Below are positions 1 to 5,689 of a stretch of 6,029 bases of DNA, piece after piece. Source of the DNA: Comamonadaceae bacterium (GTDB lineage Bacteria > Pseudomonadota > Gammaproteobacteria > Burkholderiales > Burkholderiaceae_C); the NCBI GenBank assembly GCA_947374105.1, contig CANCAO010000114.1, positions 1 through 6,029 of the forward strand, written 5' to 3'. The notes below the pieces were generated by a model that did not search any database, had not been told where the DNA came from, and saw only the letters and a list, made by a program, of their open reading frames with translations. A program made the translations under genes and the position numbers. Positions within the stretch are counted from its first letter, which is position 1; the number at the start of each line of letters is the position of its first letter.

Positions 1-647
1 AAATAGGCCGCAGCCATCGCCGTGTAATGCATGGCAGAGACCGCCAGCCCCAGCGTCAAGGCGGACAAAGGCAGGCTCCATTGCCGCCAGCGTGAGGCCA
101 AGGCCTGCAACCAAAATTTGATCCAGATGGCCAGTGTGGCCAACATCACCGCCACAACCAGTGACACAAATACCCAGCCCAAGTGGTACCGAACCAAGCC
201 CTCCAGCCGCATGCCGGCCATACCGGCGTAGTGCATGGTGCCAATACCCCCACCCAGCAATAAACCACCCAAAGCGAGTTGACGCGGAGAAATTGCCGGT
301 TGACTGATGATTTTTAAAGCCAGCGCACTAGCCAAAATGCTGGGCATCATGGAGAGCAGCGTGAAACTCAAATCAAAACCAGTGGCACAAGGCAGGCTAA
401 AGGCCAACATGCCAATGAAATGCATGGCCCAGATACCCAAACCCAGACACAAACTGCCGACGATGAACCATAAACGACGTGCCTGCCGCGTCAAATGCTG
501 GGTGATATTGAGAGACACCAGCAGAGCCGCATAAGACGCTAAAACAGCCACGACCAATGACATTGAGACCAGTACGGCGTCATAGACCCCGGTGTAGATC
601 AGGCTGCTGTCGGGAGGCGCAATAAAAAGGTGACTGAAATCAGGCAT
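1..647 (-). CDS. MHYT-domain integral membrane sensor protein, N-terminal part (cut by left edge)
   Basis: The reading frame begins with ATG at 647 (MPDFSHLFIAPPDSS) and stays open for 215 codons to the window edge. The visible part is almost entirely hydrophobic, with about six membrane helices near residues 21-46, 58-82, 93-115, 123-146, 157-178 and 192-214. Three copies of the signature of the MHYT sensor domain are present: AMHFIGM (MHF at 75-77), TMHYAGM (MHY at 138-140) and AMHYTAM (MHYT at 206-209). In this family the Met, His and Tyr residues are proposed to bind a metal, possibly copper, and sense O2, CO or NO at the membrane. The domain is usually followed by GGDEF/EAL, histidine kinase or PAS modules, but the output part lies outside the window, so the signalling class is unknown. 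No good Shine-Dalgarno sequence precedes the ATG. The gene follows ntrC by 90 bp on the same strand, and nothing in the sequence ties it to nitrogen control. Confidence 0.9.
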   Translation of the reverse strand, partial: MPDFSHLFIAPPDSSLIYTGVYDAVLVSMSLVVAVLASYAALLVSLNITQHLTRQARRLWFIVGSLCLGLGIWAMHFIGMLAFSLPCATGFDLSFTLLSMMPSILASALALKIISQPAISPRQLALGGLLLGGGIGTMHYAGMAGMRLEGLVRYHLGWVFVSLVVAVMLATLAIWIKFWLQALASRWRQWSLPLSALTLGLAVSAMHYTAMAAAY

Positions 648-657
648 ATCGGGTATC

Positions 658-682
658 GTAAATTTACCCAGACATGGTAAAT
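658..682. promoter_or_regulatory. Overlapping dyads upstream of the MHYT gene (possible operator)
   Basis: Two perfect inverted repeats share a half-site. GTAAATTTAC (658-667) is a 10-bp palindrome. ATTTACC (662-668) pairs with GGTAAAT (676-682) across a 7-nt spacer. The cluster ends 11 bp upstream of the MHYT start codon, where a repressor or activator could act. No regulator family is identified, and chance occurrence in an AT-rich gap is possible. Confidence 0.3.
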
Positions 683-737
683 CTAATCACCATTTTTAGA
701 GCGACCTAATCGTCGCAATAAGCGCCGATTCCGTGAC

Positions 738-2252
738 TTATTCCAACCCTAGCTCTTGAATTTTTCGGGTGATCGTATTGCGTCCGATACCCAATTTATG
801 AGCTGCCTCAATCCGACGGCCTTTGGTGTTGTCCAGCGCAGTCTGAATAAGGCAAGACTCAACGCGCCGCGTGAGTACGTCCCACACATCCGTTCGACCG
901 CTGCTCAGCAGGGCAATGGCCTCGACCTGTAACGCGGTTTCCCAGCCCTCGCTGAGCAAGTTTGCAGACGAGTCAGGTGATGTAGCCACCGCCACACTGC
1001 CGGTAGTCGTCGGTGTCATGCGCCCGTCCTGCGAAGGGCTTAGCGACTGATCTGTCAAGGCAGCTACGGCTGAAGCGTCCTTGACACCGTGCACATCGAC
1101 TTCTGGGGGCAAATCTTTGGGCTCAATAACCTGGGCCGGGGCCATCACAGTCAGCCAGTGGCAGATGTTCTCAAGTTGGCGCACGTTGCCAGGAAATCGG
1201 AATTGACTCAGCCAGTTAAGCGCCGAATCGGCAATGCGTTTGGGCTCAACTCCCAGCTGGCGGGCGCTGGAATTCAGGAAATGTCGCGTCAGCATAGGGA
1301 TGTCCTCGCGACGCTCACGCAAAGCAGGCAAGCGCAGGCGGATGACGTTGAGGCGGTGAAACAAGTCCTCACGGAATCCACCCTCTTTGACGCGCTGCTC
1401 CAGATCTTGGTGGGTCGCTGCAATCACACGCACATTGGTTTTGACTGCGCTGTGGCCGCCCACTCTGTAAAAATGCCCGTCACTCAAGACGCGCAAAAGC
1501 CGGGTTTGCAGGTCAAACGGCATGTCACCGATTTCGTCAAGAAACAACGTGCCGCCATCGGCCTGCTCAAAGCGACCCCGGCGCATGGTTTGTGCGCCAG
1601 TGAAGGCGCCGCGCTCATGGCCAAACAATTCAGATTCCAGCAGATCCTTAGGAATGGCTGCGGTGTTGATGGCCACGAATGGACCTTTCGCTCTGAGCGA
1701 ATGCTTGTGCAGCGCATGGGCGACAAGTTCCTTGCCAGTACCGGATTCACCCGTGATCAACACAGTGACGTTGCTCTGACTCAGGCGACCGATAGCGCGA
1801 AAAACGTCTTGCATAGCCGGGGCTTGGCCCAGCATTTCTGGAGTAGCAGCTACTACCTCCAACGCCACTTCTTCACGCTGGCTTTCTTCGACGGCACGAC
1901 GAATCAACTCCACCGCCTTGGGCACATCAAAGGGCTTGGGCAGGTACTCGAAGGCCCCACCTTGAAAGGCTGACACAGCACTGTCGAGGTCGGAAAATGC
2001 GGTCATGATGATGACGGGCAGCCCTGGAAAACGCACTTTTACTTTGTCCAGTAAATCCAGCCCGGTGCCGCCCGGCATGCGGATGTCACTCACCAGCACC
2101 TGCGGGCCGCCATCTTCGTCAGCGTGCTCCAACGCGGCCAGCACGTCTTTAGGGTTGGTAAAACTGCGGGTGGGCAATTCTTCGCGCTGTAGCGCTTTTT
2201 CAAGCACGAAACGGATGGACTGGTCATCATCTACGATCCAAATCGGCTTCAT
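738..2252 (-). CDS. ntrC: Nitrogen regulation response regulator NtrC (NR-I), sigma-54-dependent activator
   Basis: This is a 504-residue three-domain activator. The N-terminal receiver (about 1-120) has the acidic pocket DDD at 8-10, phosphoacceptor D56 in VSDIRMP, T84 and K106 in YLPKPFD. The central AAA+ sigma-54-interaction domain (about 143-380) has Walker A GESGTGKE (168-175), the GAFTGA loop that contacts sigma-54 (215-220), Walker B GGTLFLDEIGD (233-243) and the FRFPGNVRQLEN segment (351-362). A C-terminal Fis-type helix-turn-helix covers about 478-501. Phosphorylated by NtrB, it binds enhancers such as the one at 5665-5689 and remodels sigma-54 polymerase by ATP hydrolysis. The linker between the AAA+ and DNA-binding domains (about 385-440) is long and rich in Ser, Thr, Ala and Asp, which explains why the protein exceeds the roughly 469 residues of the enteric form. 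An AAGGGA ribosome binding site lies 9 nt before the ATG. The gene follows ntrB by 85 bp, presumably in one transcript. Confidence 0.97.
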   Translation of the reverse strand: MKPIWIVDDDQSIRFVLEKALQREELPTRSFTNPKDVLAALEHADEDGGPQVLVSDIRMPGGTGLDLLDKVKVRFPGLPVIIMTAFSDLDSAVSAFQGGAFEYLPKPFDVPKAVELIRRAVEESQREEVALEVVAATPEMLGQAPAMQDVFRAIGRLSQSNVTVLITGESGTGKELVAHALHKHSLRAKGPFVAINTAAIPKDLLESELFGHERGAFTGAQTMRRGRFEQADGGTLFLDEIGDMPFDLQTRLLRVLSDGHFYRVGGHSAVKTNVRVIAATHQDLEQRVKEGGFREDLFHRLNVIRLRLPALRERREDIPMLTRHFLNSSARQLGVEPKRIADSALNWLSQFRFPGNVRQLENICHWLTVMAPAQVIEPKDLPPEVDVHGVKDASAVAALTDQSLSPSQDGRMTPTTTGSVAVATSPDSSANLLSEGWETALQVEAIALLSSGRTDVWDVLTRRVESCLIQTALDNTKGRRIEAAHKLGIGRNTITRKIQELGLE

Positions 2253-2281
2253 ATGTGGCTATCCCTTTGTTCGTGCGCCAT
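2249..2281 (-). other. Possible 10-codon leader ORF overlapping the ntrC start
   Basis: In the ntrB-ntrC gap an ATG at 2281 opens the short frame MAHEQRDSHI. Its TGA (2251-2249) overlaps the ATG of ntrC (2252-2250) by two bases. Such an overlap would allow reinitiation, and the Shine-Dalgarno sequence of ntrC lies inside this short frame. The frame has only a poorly spaced AGG before its own start, so it may be fortuitous. Confidence 0.2.
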
Positions 2282-2337
2282 GAACCTAAGCAGTTGAGGA
2301 CGGAGCTACGCGATGCTTCGGTCTGTCACTCAAGGTC

Positions 2338-3408
2338 TCATGGAAGCGGTATCAATATTTTGAAATCCGTGTGTCCGGGCACGCTGTCACACTCGATCAG
2401 GCCATGGTGCTGCTGAACAAAGGTTTGCGCCAATGTCAACCCCAGACCAGAACCGCCCTCTCGCCCCGACACCAAGGGGTAGAAAATGCGGTCTTTGATC
2501 GAGTCTGGCACGCCAGGCCCGTTGTCGATGACATGCAATTCCAATGCCAATCGGTAACGCTGTTTCCCAAAAGTAACGCCACGCGCCACACGCGTGGCAA
2601 ACGTCAGGCGCGCATCACCTGATGTCATTCTCTCGGCAAGAGCCTGGCAAGCGTTGTGCGCGATGTTAAGCACCGTCTGGATCAGTTGTTCCCTATCCCC
2701 ACGAAACTCCGGGATAGATGTATCGTAGTCACGCACCACACGCAAGCCCTTGGGGAACTCAGCCAGGATCAAAGAACGCACCCGCTCACAGACTTCATGG
2801 ATGTTGACGTCACCCACCACATGGGGCCTGCGGTGGGGGGCCAACAAACGATCTACCAGAGTTTGCAGCCGGTCTGCTTCATGGATGATGACCTGGGTGT
2901 ACTCCTTGAGTTCGCGCGAATCGATCTCCATCTCCAGCAACTGGGCCGCCCCGCGAATGCCTCCCAAAGGGTTTTTGATTTCATGGGCGAGGTTGCGAAT
3001 CAACTCTTTATTGGCTTGCGCCTGATCCAGTAACCGCTCTTCACGCTCTTGGCGCGCCTGCTGCTCCAGTGGCAGCAACTCAACAATGATGGCCTCGGGC
3101 TGATCGGTCTGCGTCACTATGACGTGAACAGGTAACAAATCACGGTTTGGTCGCTTGAGCCAGGCGTCATAGCGCAGGGCCGCAAACTGGTTGTCGGTCA
3201 CGCCCTGCAAAGCATTTTTAAGCACATGGGGCTCTGCAAAACTGTCAGCGAAGTCAGCCCCTTCAATCAGGCGACGCGAGGTACCCAGTGCGTCTTCCAG
3301 TGCGGCGTTGGCAAACAGGACAAGTCCGTTGCCTTGGACGACGGCAACCAAAGTTGCCAGCAGATCAAACGGCTGAAAACGAGAGGGAGGAGTGGTAGGC
3401 TTTTTCAA
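2338..3408 (-). CDS. ntrB: Nitrogen regulation sensor histidine kinase/phosphatase NtrB (NR-II)
   Basis: A soluble PAS-containing histidine kinase with no membrane segments, as expected for NtrB. Counted from the TTG at 3408 (LKKPTTPPSRFQPF) it has 356 residues, close to the 349 of the enteric protein. The order is PAS-like domain about 11-110 (LVAVVQGNGLVLFANAAL), H-box with phosphoacceptor H142 (RNLAHEIKNPLGG), N-box about 246-256 (LNIAHNACQAL), G1 box DNGPGVP (295-301) and G2 box GSGLGLTLA (319-327). Under nitrogen limitation it phosphorylates NtrC; with uridylylation-free PII bound it acts as an NtrC-P phosphatase. The start is uncertain. An in-frame ATG at 3471 would give 377 residues but overlap the preceding gene by 59 bp. 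The TTG at 3408 leaves a 4-bp gap, places the familiar KKP-type N-terminus first and was preferred, although its AGAGG is only one base from the start codon. Confidence 0.95.
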   Translation of the reverse strand: MKKPTTPPSRFQPFDLLATLVAVVQGNGLVLFANAALEDALGTSRRLIEGADFADSFAEPHVLKNALQGVTDNQFAALRYDAWLKRPNRDLLPVHVIVTQTDQPEAIIVELLPLEQQARQEREERLLDQAQANKELIRNLAHEIKNPLGGIRGAAQLLEMEIDSRELKEYTQVIIHEADRLQTLVDRLLAPHRRPHVVGDVNIHEVCERVRSLILAEFPKGLRVVRDYDTSIPEFRGDREQLIQTVLNIAHNACQALAERMTSGDARLTFATRVARGVTFGKQRYRLALELHVIDNGPGVPDSIKDRIFYPLVSGREGGSGLGLTLAQTFVQQHHGLIECDSVPGHTDFKILIPLP

Positions 3409-3412
3409 GCCT

Positions 3413-3898
3413 CTATTTTGACGCAGGTACGCGACCAATTTCACGCTGAATGCCGGCAATATCGCTGTCATTGCGCGCAATGTTGGCCTTGAGCTCTGCC
3501 ACGCGGTCTAGGTATTTCTGGTGATTGCGGGTCTCGGGACCCAGCTTTTCGGGCTCGCCGTTGTTGTACTCCTTGAGCAAATCTTCGCGACGGATTTGTG
3601 ACCTTTTCAACTCGGATTCCAGAATTTGCTTGGCATCCGAATCCCGCGAGCGTTGTTCAGGTGTGTCAATGCGCGGCCCCGTCTGCGTGGCTGCTGCCAC
3701 GCGTACAGGCGCGGCAGCAACGGGGCGCTGGGTCTGCACCACGGTCACATTGCCACCATCAAGCAACTTGCAGTTGTGTTTTTGACCCGCAGGCACAGTG
3801 TTGGTGTACTCATTGCCACAACGGTATATCCGGTCTTGAGCAGAGCTATTACCTAGACAAAAAACGGTTAGAAGTGGAATCAATAAAACGTATTTCAT
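3413..3898 (-). CDS. Exported DUF4124-like protein with C-terminal coiled coil, function unknown
   Basis: A 161-residue protein with a clear signal peptide: basic start MKY, hydrophobic core LLIPLLTVFCLG, and likely cleavage after NSSA (residue 20). The mature part should therefore be in the periplasm. Residues 21-55 (QDRIYRCGNEYTN then HNCKLLDGGNVTVVQ) resemble the DUF4124 fold, with two cysteines (C27 and C43) that could form a disulphide. An Ala/Pro/Val-rich linker (about 58-80) leads to a charged segment (about 82-153, SRDSDAKQILESELKRSQIRREDLLKEY onwards) expected to form a coiled coil. GGAGA is spaced 4 nt from the ATG. The gene sits between the glnA terminator and ntrB, with only 4 bp to the favoured ntrB start, so it should be cotranscribed and perhaps translationally coupled with ntrB. 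No enzymatic residues are recognisable. A link to nitrogen status is only suggested by position. Confidence 0.88.
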   Translation of the reverse strand: MKYVLLIPLLTVFCLGNSSAQDRIYRCGNEYTNTVPAGQKHNCKLLDGGNVTVVQTQRPVAAAPVRVAAATQTGPRIDTPEQRSRDSDAKQILESELKRSQIRREDLLKEYNNGEPEKLGPETRNHQKYLDRVAELKANIARNDSDIAGIQREIGRVPASK

Positions 3899-3937
3899 GC
3901 TGTCTCCGCACCGCAGTTAACGCGACGCCGGTTTTGC

Positions 3938-3965
3938 AGTATCACTCAACCGCGAAATAAATCAA
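3938..3965 (-). promoter_or_regulatory. Probable sigma-70 promoter for the DUF4124-ntrB-ntrC unit
   Basis: Reading the minus strand, a -35 element TTGATT (3965-3960) and a -10 element GATACT (3943-3938) are 16 bp apart, each matching the consensus at four of six bases. The -10 lies 39 bp before the ATG at 3898 and the whole element is downstream of the glnA terminator. It would supply basal ntrBC expression, comparable in role to the promoter in front of enteric glnL. The match is moderate. Confidence 0.4.
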
Positions 3966-3984
3966 GCCTTGTGGCCGCACCCAA

Positions 3985-4016
3985 ACAAAAAGGACGGCTT
4001 GCGCCGTCCTTTTTGT
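3985..4016 (-). terminator. Rho-independent terminator after glnA
   Basis: A perfect 14-bp inverted repeat: ACAAAAAGGACGGC (3985-3998) and GCCGTCCTTTTTGT (4003-4016) around a 4-nt loop. In the glnA transcript the GC-rich GGACGGC/GCCGTCC stem is closed by a GCAA tetraloop and followed by UUUUUGUUUG. It begins about 40 nt after the glnA stop codon. It should end most glnA transcripts, with some read-through into the ntrBC genes. Confidence 0.9.
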
Positions 4017-4023
4017 GCGACAA

Positions 4024-4041
4024 CTTGTGACGAATCACAAG
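4024..4041 (-). repeat. UUCG-capped hairpin in the glnA 3' UTR
   Basis: CTTGTGA (4024-4030) and TCACAAG (4035-4041) form a perfect 7-bp stem. On the transcribed minus strand the loop is UUCG, an exceptionally stable tetraloop type. It starts 14 nt after the glnA stop codon and precedes the terminator hairpin by 7 nt. It lacks a U-tract, so it is not a terminator by itself. It may protect the glnA mRNA 3' end or be part of a 3'-UTR-derived RNA. Confidence 0.55.
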
Positions 4042-4055
4042 CCTGTACGAACCCC

Positions 4056-5471
4056 TTACAGGGAGTAGTACATGTCGTATTCGACCGGGTGAACGGCCTG
4101 ACGGAAACGTGTAACTTCCTGCATCTTGAGATCAATGTAGGCATCGAGCATGCTGTCAGTGAACACGCCACCCTTGGTCAGGAAGGCACGGTCTTTGTCG
4201 AGGTACTCCAGCGCCTGATCCAGGCTGTGGCAGACGGTTGGAACCAACGCGTCTTCCTCGGGCGGCAGATGGTACAGATCTTTAGTCGCGGCTTCGCCCG
4301 GGTGGATCTTGTTCTCTACGCCGTCCAGACCAGCCATTAGCAGAGCCGAGAAGCACAGGTAGGGGTTGGCCAGTGGATCGGGGAAACGCGCCTCGATGCG
4401 GCGACCTTTGGGGTTGGCCACATGGGGGATACGGATCGAAGCCGAGCGGTTGCGTGACGAGTAAGCCAACTTCACAGGTGCCTCAAACCCAGGAACCAAA
4501 CGCTTGTAGCTGTTGGTGCCGGGGTTGGTGATGGCGTTCAAAGCGCGGGCATGTTTGATGATGCCGCCGATGTAGTACAGCGCGTAGTCAGACAGACCGG
4601 CATAGCCGTCGCCAGCAAACAGGTTCTTGCCGTCTTTCCAGACCGACTGGTGCACGTGCATGCCCGAGCCGTTGTCGCCCACCAGAGGCTTGGGCATGAA
4701 AGTGGCGGTTTTGCCGTAAGCATTGGCCACGTTGTGCACCACGTACTTGAGCAAAATGGTCCAGTCAGCGCGCTCAACCAGCGTGCTGAAACGGGTGCCG
4801 AGTTCGTTCTGACCGGGGCCAGCGACTTCGTGGTGGTGCACTTCGACCGGAATGCCCAAGGATTCAAGGATCAAAGACATTTCGGAGCGCATGTCTTGCA
4901 TGCTGTCCACTGGAGGCACGGGGAAATAGCCGCCTTTGACGGTGGGACGGTGACCGCGGTTGCCGCCTTCGAGCTGGGCGTTGGTGTTCCAAGGGGCTTC
5001 GTATTCGCTGATCTCGAACGATGCGCCACTCATCTCGTTTTTCCAGCGCACGCCGTCAAACACGAAGAACTCAGGCTCAGGGCCGAAGTAAGCGGTGTCG
5101 CCCAGGCCGGAGGCCTTGAGGTAGGCTTCAGCGCGCTTGGCGACCGAACGCGGATCGCGGTCGTAGGCCTTGCCATCGCTGGGCTCGACCACGTCACAGC
5201 TCATGAACAGCGTGGTCTCTTCATAGAAGGGGTCGATGTTGGCGGTGTTCGGGTCGGGCATCAGTTGCATGTCTGACGCTTCAATGCCTTTCCAGCCCGC
5301 GATGGATGAGCCGTCGAAGGCGTGGCCAGCGGTGAACTTGTCTTCATCGAAGTGGGACACAGGCACGGTGACGTGCTGCTCTTTGCCACGGGTGTCGGTA
5401 AAACGAAAATCAACGAACTTGACCTCGTTTTCCTTGACCATTTTCATTACGTCTGCGACGGTCTTTGCCAT
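4056..5471 (-). CDS. glnA: Glutamine synthetase type I
   Basis: A 471-residue, full-length dodecameric GS-I that condenses glutamate, ammonia and ATP to glutamine in the cytoplasm. Visible family motifs are the beta-grasp segment with DGSS (53-56), the metal and ATP site [10 protein letters not shown] (130-139), [12 protein letters not shown] (212-223), the ATP/glutamate site [16 protein letters not shown] (261-276), the glutamate-binding loop [17 protein letters not shown] (316-332) and [10 protein letters not shown] (340-349). Y400 in [10 protein letters not shown] corresponds to the tyrosine adenylylated by GlnE in the GSI-beta class, so post-translational control is expected. The start is ATG at 5471, with AGGAGA 5 nt upstream. 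An in-frame TTG directly before it is not the start. Transcription should depend on the NtrC enhancer and sigma-54 promoter upstream and end at the hairpin at 3985-4016. Confidence 0.98.
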   Translation of the reverse strand: MAKTVADVMKMVKENEVKFVDFRFTDTRGKEQHVTVPVSHFDEDKFTAGHAFDGSSIAGWKGIEASDMQLMPDPNTANIDPFYEETTLFMSCDVVEPSDGKAYDRDPRSVAKRAEAYLKASGLGDTAYFGPEPEFFVFDGVRWKNEMSGASFEISEYEAPWNTNAQLEGGNRGHRPTVKGGYFPVPPVDSMQDMRSEMSLILESLGIPVEVHHHEVAGPGQNELGTRFSTLVERADWTILLKYVVHNVANAYGKTATFMPKPLVGDNGSGMHVHQSVWKDGKNLFAGDGYAGLSDYALYYIGGIIKHARALNAITNPGTNSYKRLVPGFEAPVKLAYSSRNRSASIRIPHVANPKGRRIEARFPDPLANPYLCFSALLMAGLDGVENKIHPGEAATKDLYHLPPEEDALVPTVCHSLDQALEYLDKDRAFLTKGGVFTDSMLDAYIDLKMQEVTRFRQAVHPVEYDMYYSL

Positions 5472-5476
5472 CAAAA

Positions 5477-5482
5477 TCTCCT
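5477..5482 (-). promoter_or_regulatory. Ribosome binding site of glnA
   Basis: AGGAGA on the minus strand, 5 nt from the ATG at 5471. Its spacing supports that ATG over the adjacent upstream TTG and thus the 471-residue product. Confidence 0.85.
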
Positions 5483-5517
5483 GGTTGGATGGTTACTAAA
5501 AAGTCTCTGACAACTGT

Positions 5518-5535
5518 ATGCAGTTTTTATGCCAA
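5518..5535 (-). promoter_or_regulatory. Sigma-54 (RpoN) promoter of glnA
   Basis: The minus strand reads TTGGCATAAAAACTGCAT. The invariant GG (5533-5532) and GC (5521-5520) are separated by exactly 10 bp, and TTGGCA plus TGCA match the consensus TTGGCACG-N4-TTGCA closely. A start near 5508 would leave a 5' UTR of about 37 nt before the glnA ATG. It is the only GG-N10-GC arrangement with a good flanking match that I found in the 217-bp gap, and it fits the NtrC enhancer about 150 bp further upstream. Confidence 0.85.
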
Positions 5536-5537
5536 GA

Positions 5538-5552
5538 CGGCTGAATCAGCCG
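5538..5552. promoter_or_regulatory. Perfect 15-bp palindrome abutting the glnA sigma-54 promoter
   Basis: CGGCTGA (5538-5544) and TCAGCCG (5546-5552) are perfect inverted repeats around one base. The element ends 2 bp upstream of the TTGGCA of the -24 region. Its position would let a bound protein block or assist sigma-54 polymerase. It does not match the NtrC consensus, and no regulator is assigned. Confidence 0.4.
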
Positions 5553-5664
5553 ATTTGCCAAGCCCCATATTCTGCCTTGAGTTTTCGCGTTTTTTTACGC
5601 AATGCGGGCCTCTCACGGGGATTCGTCAAAAATACGGGCTCCACCATGCACGACGAGCCAACCC

Positions 5665-5689
5665 AAATTGCACTATATTGGTGCAATTT
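5665..5689. promoter_or_regulatory. NtrC binding site (enhancer) for glnA
   Basis: Perfect 9-bp arms AAATTGCAC (5665-5673) and GTGCAATTT (5681-5689) flank a 7-bp centre. The core GCAC-N7-GTGC, written on the plus strand as TTGCACTATATTGGTGCAA, matches the NtrC consensus TGCACCA-N4-TGGTGCA very well. It is centred at 5677, about 150 bp upstream of the sigma-54 promoter, a normal enhancer distance. Its outermost base lies in the stop codon of the upstream gene. Confidence 0.9.

Noticed and set aside
674..697. ATGGT-N10-ACCAT followed by T residues on the plus strand as a terminator
   Set aside because: The stem is short and AT-rich, and no plus-strand gene lies upstream for it to terminate.
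701..716. GCGAC-N6-GTCGC hairpin after ntrC as a terminator
   Set aside because: The stem is only 5 bp, and on the minus strand it is followed by TCTAAAAATGG rather than a T-tract. No convincing terminator is visible between ntrC and the MHYT gene.
1089..1973. 294-codon open frame on the plus strand
   Set aside because: It runs antisense to the AAA+ domain of ntrC and its product shows no recognisable domain. Codon bias of the real gene commonly leaves such frames open.
2656..3033. 125-codon plus-strand frame opposite ntrB
   Set aside because: It is antisense to the kinase domain of ntrB, with no recognisable motif or ribosome binding site.
3598..3960. 120-codon plus-strand frame across the DUF4124 gene and its promoter
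   Set aside because: The opposite strand carries a convincing signal peptide, DUF4124-like motif and good ribosome binding site; this frame shows none of these.
3962..4171. 69-codon minus-strand frame overlapping the glnA 3' end
   Set aside because: It is out of frame with glnA and runs through the terminator hairpin, so it cannot be a sensible gene.
4551..5276. 241-codon open frame on the plus strand
   Set aside because: It is antisense to the strongly conserved glnA coding sequence, has no family resemblance and is best explained as a shadow of glnA.
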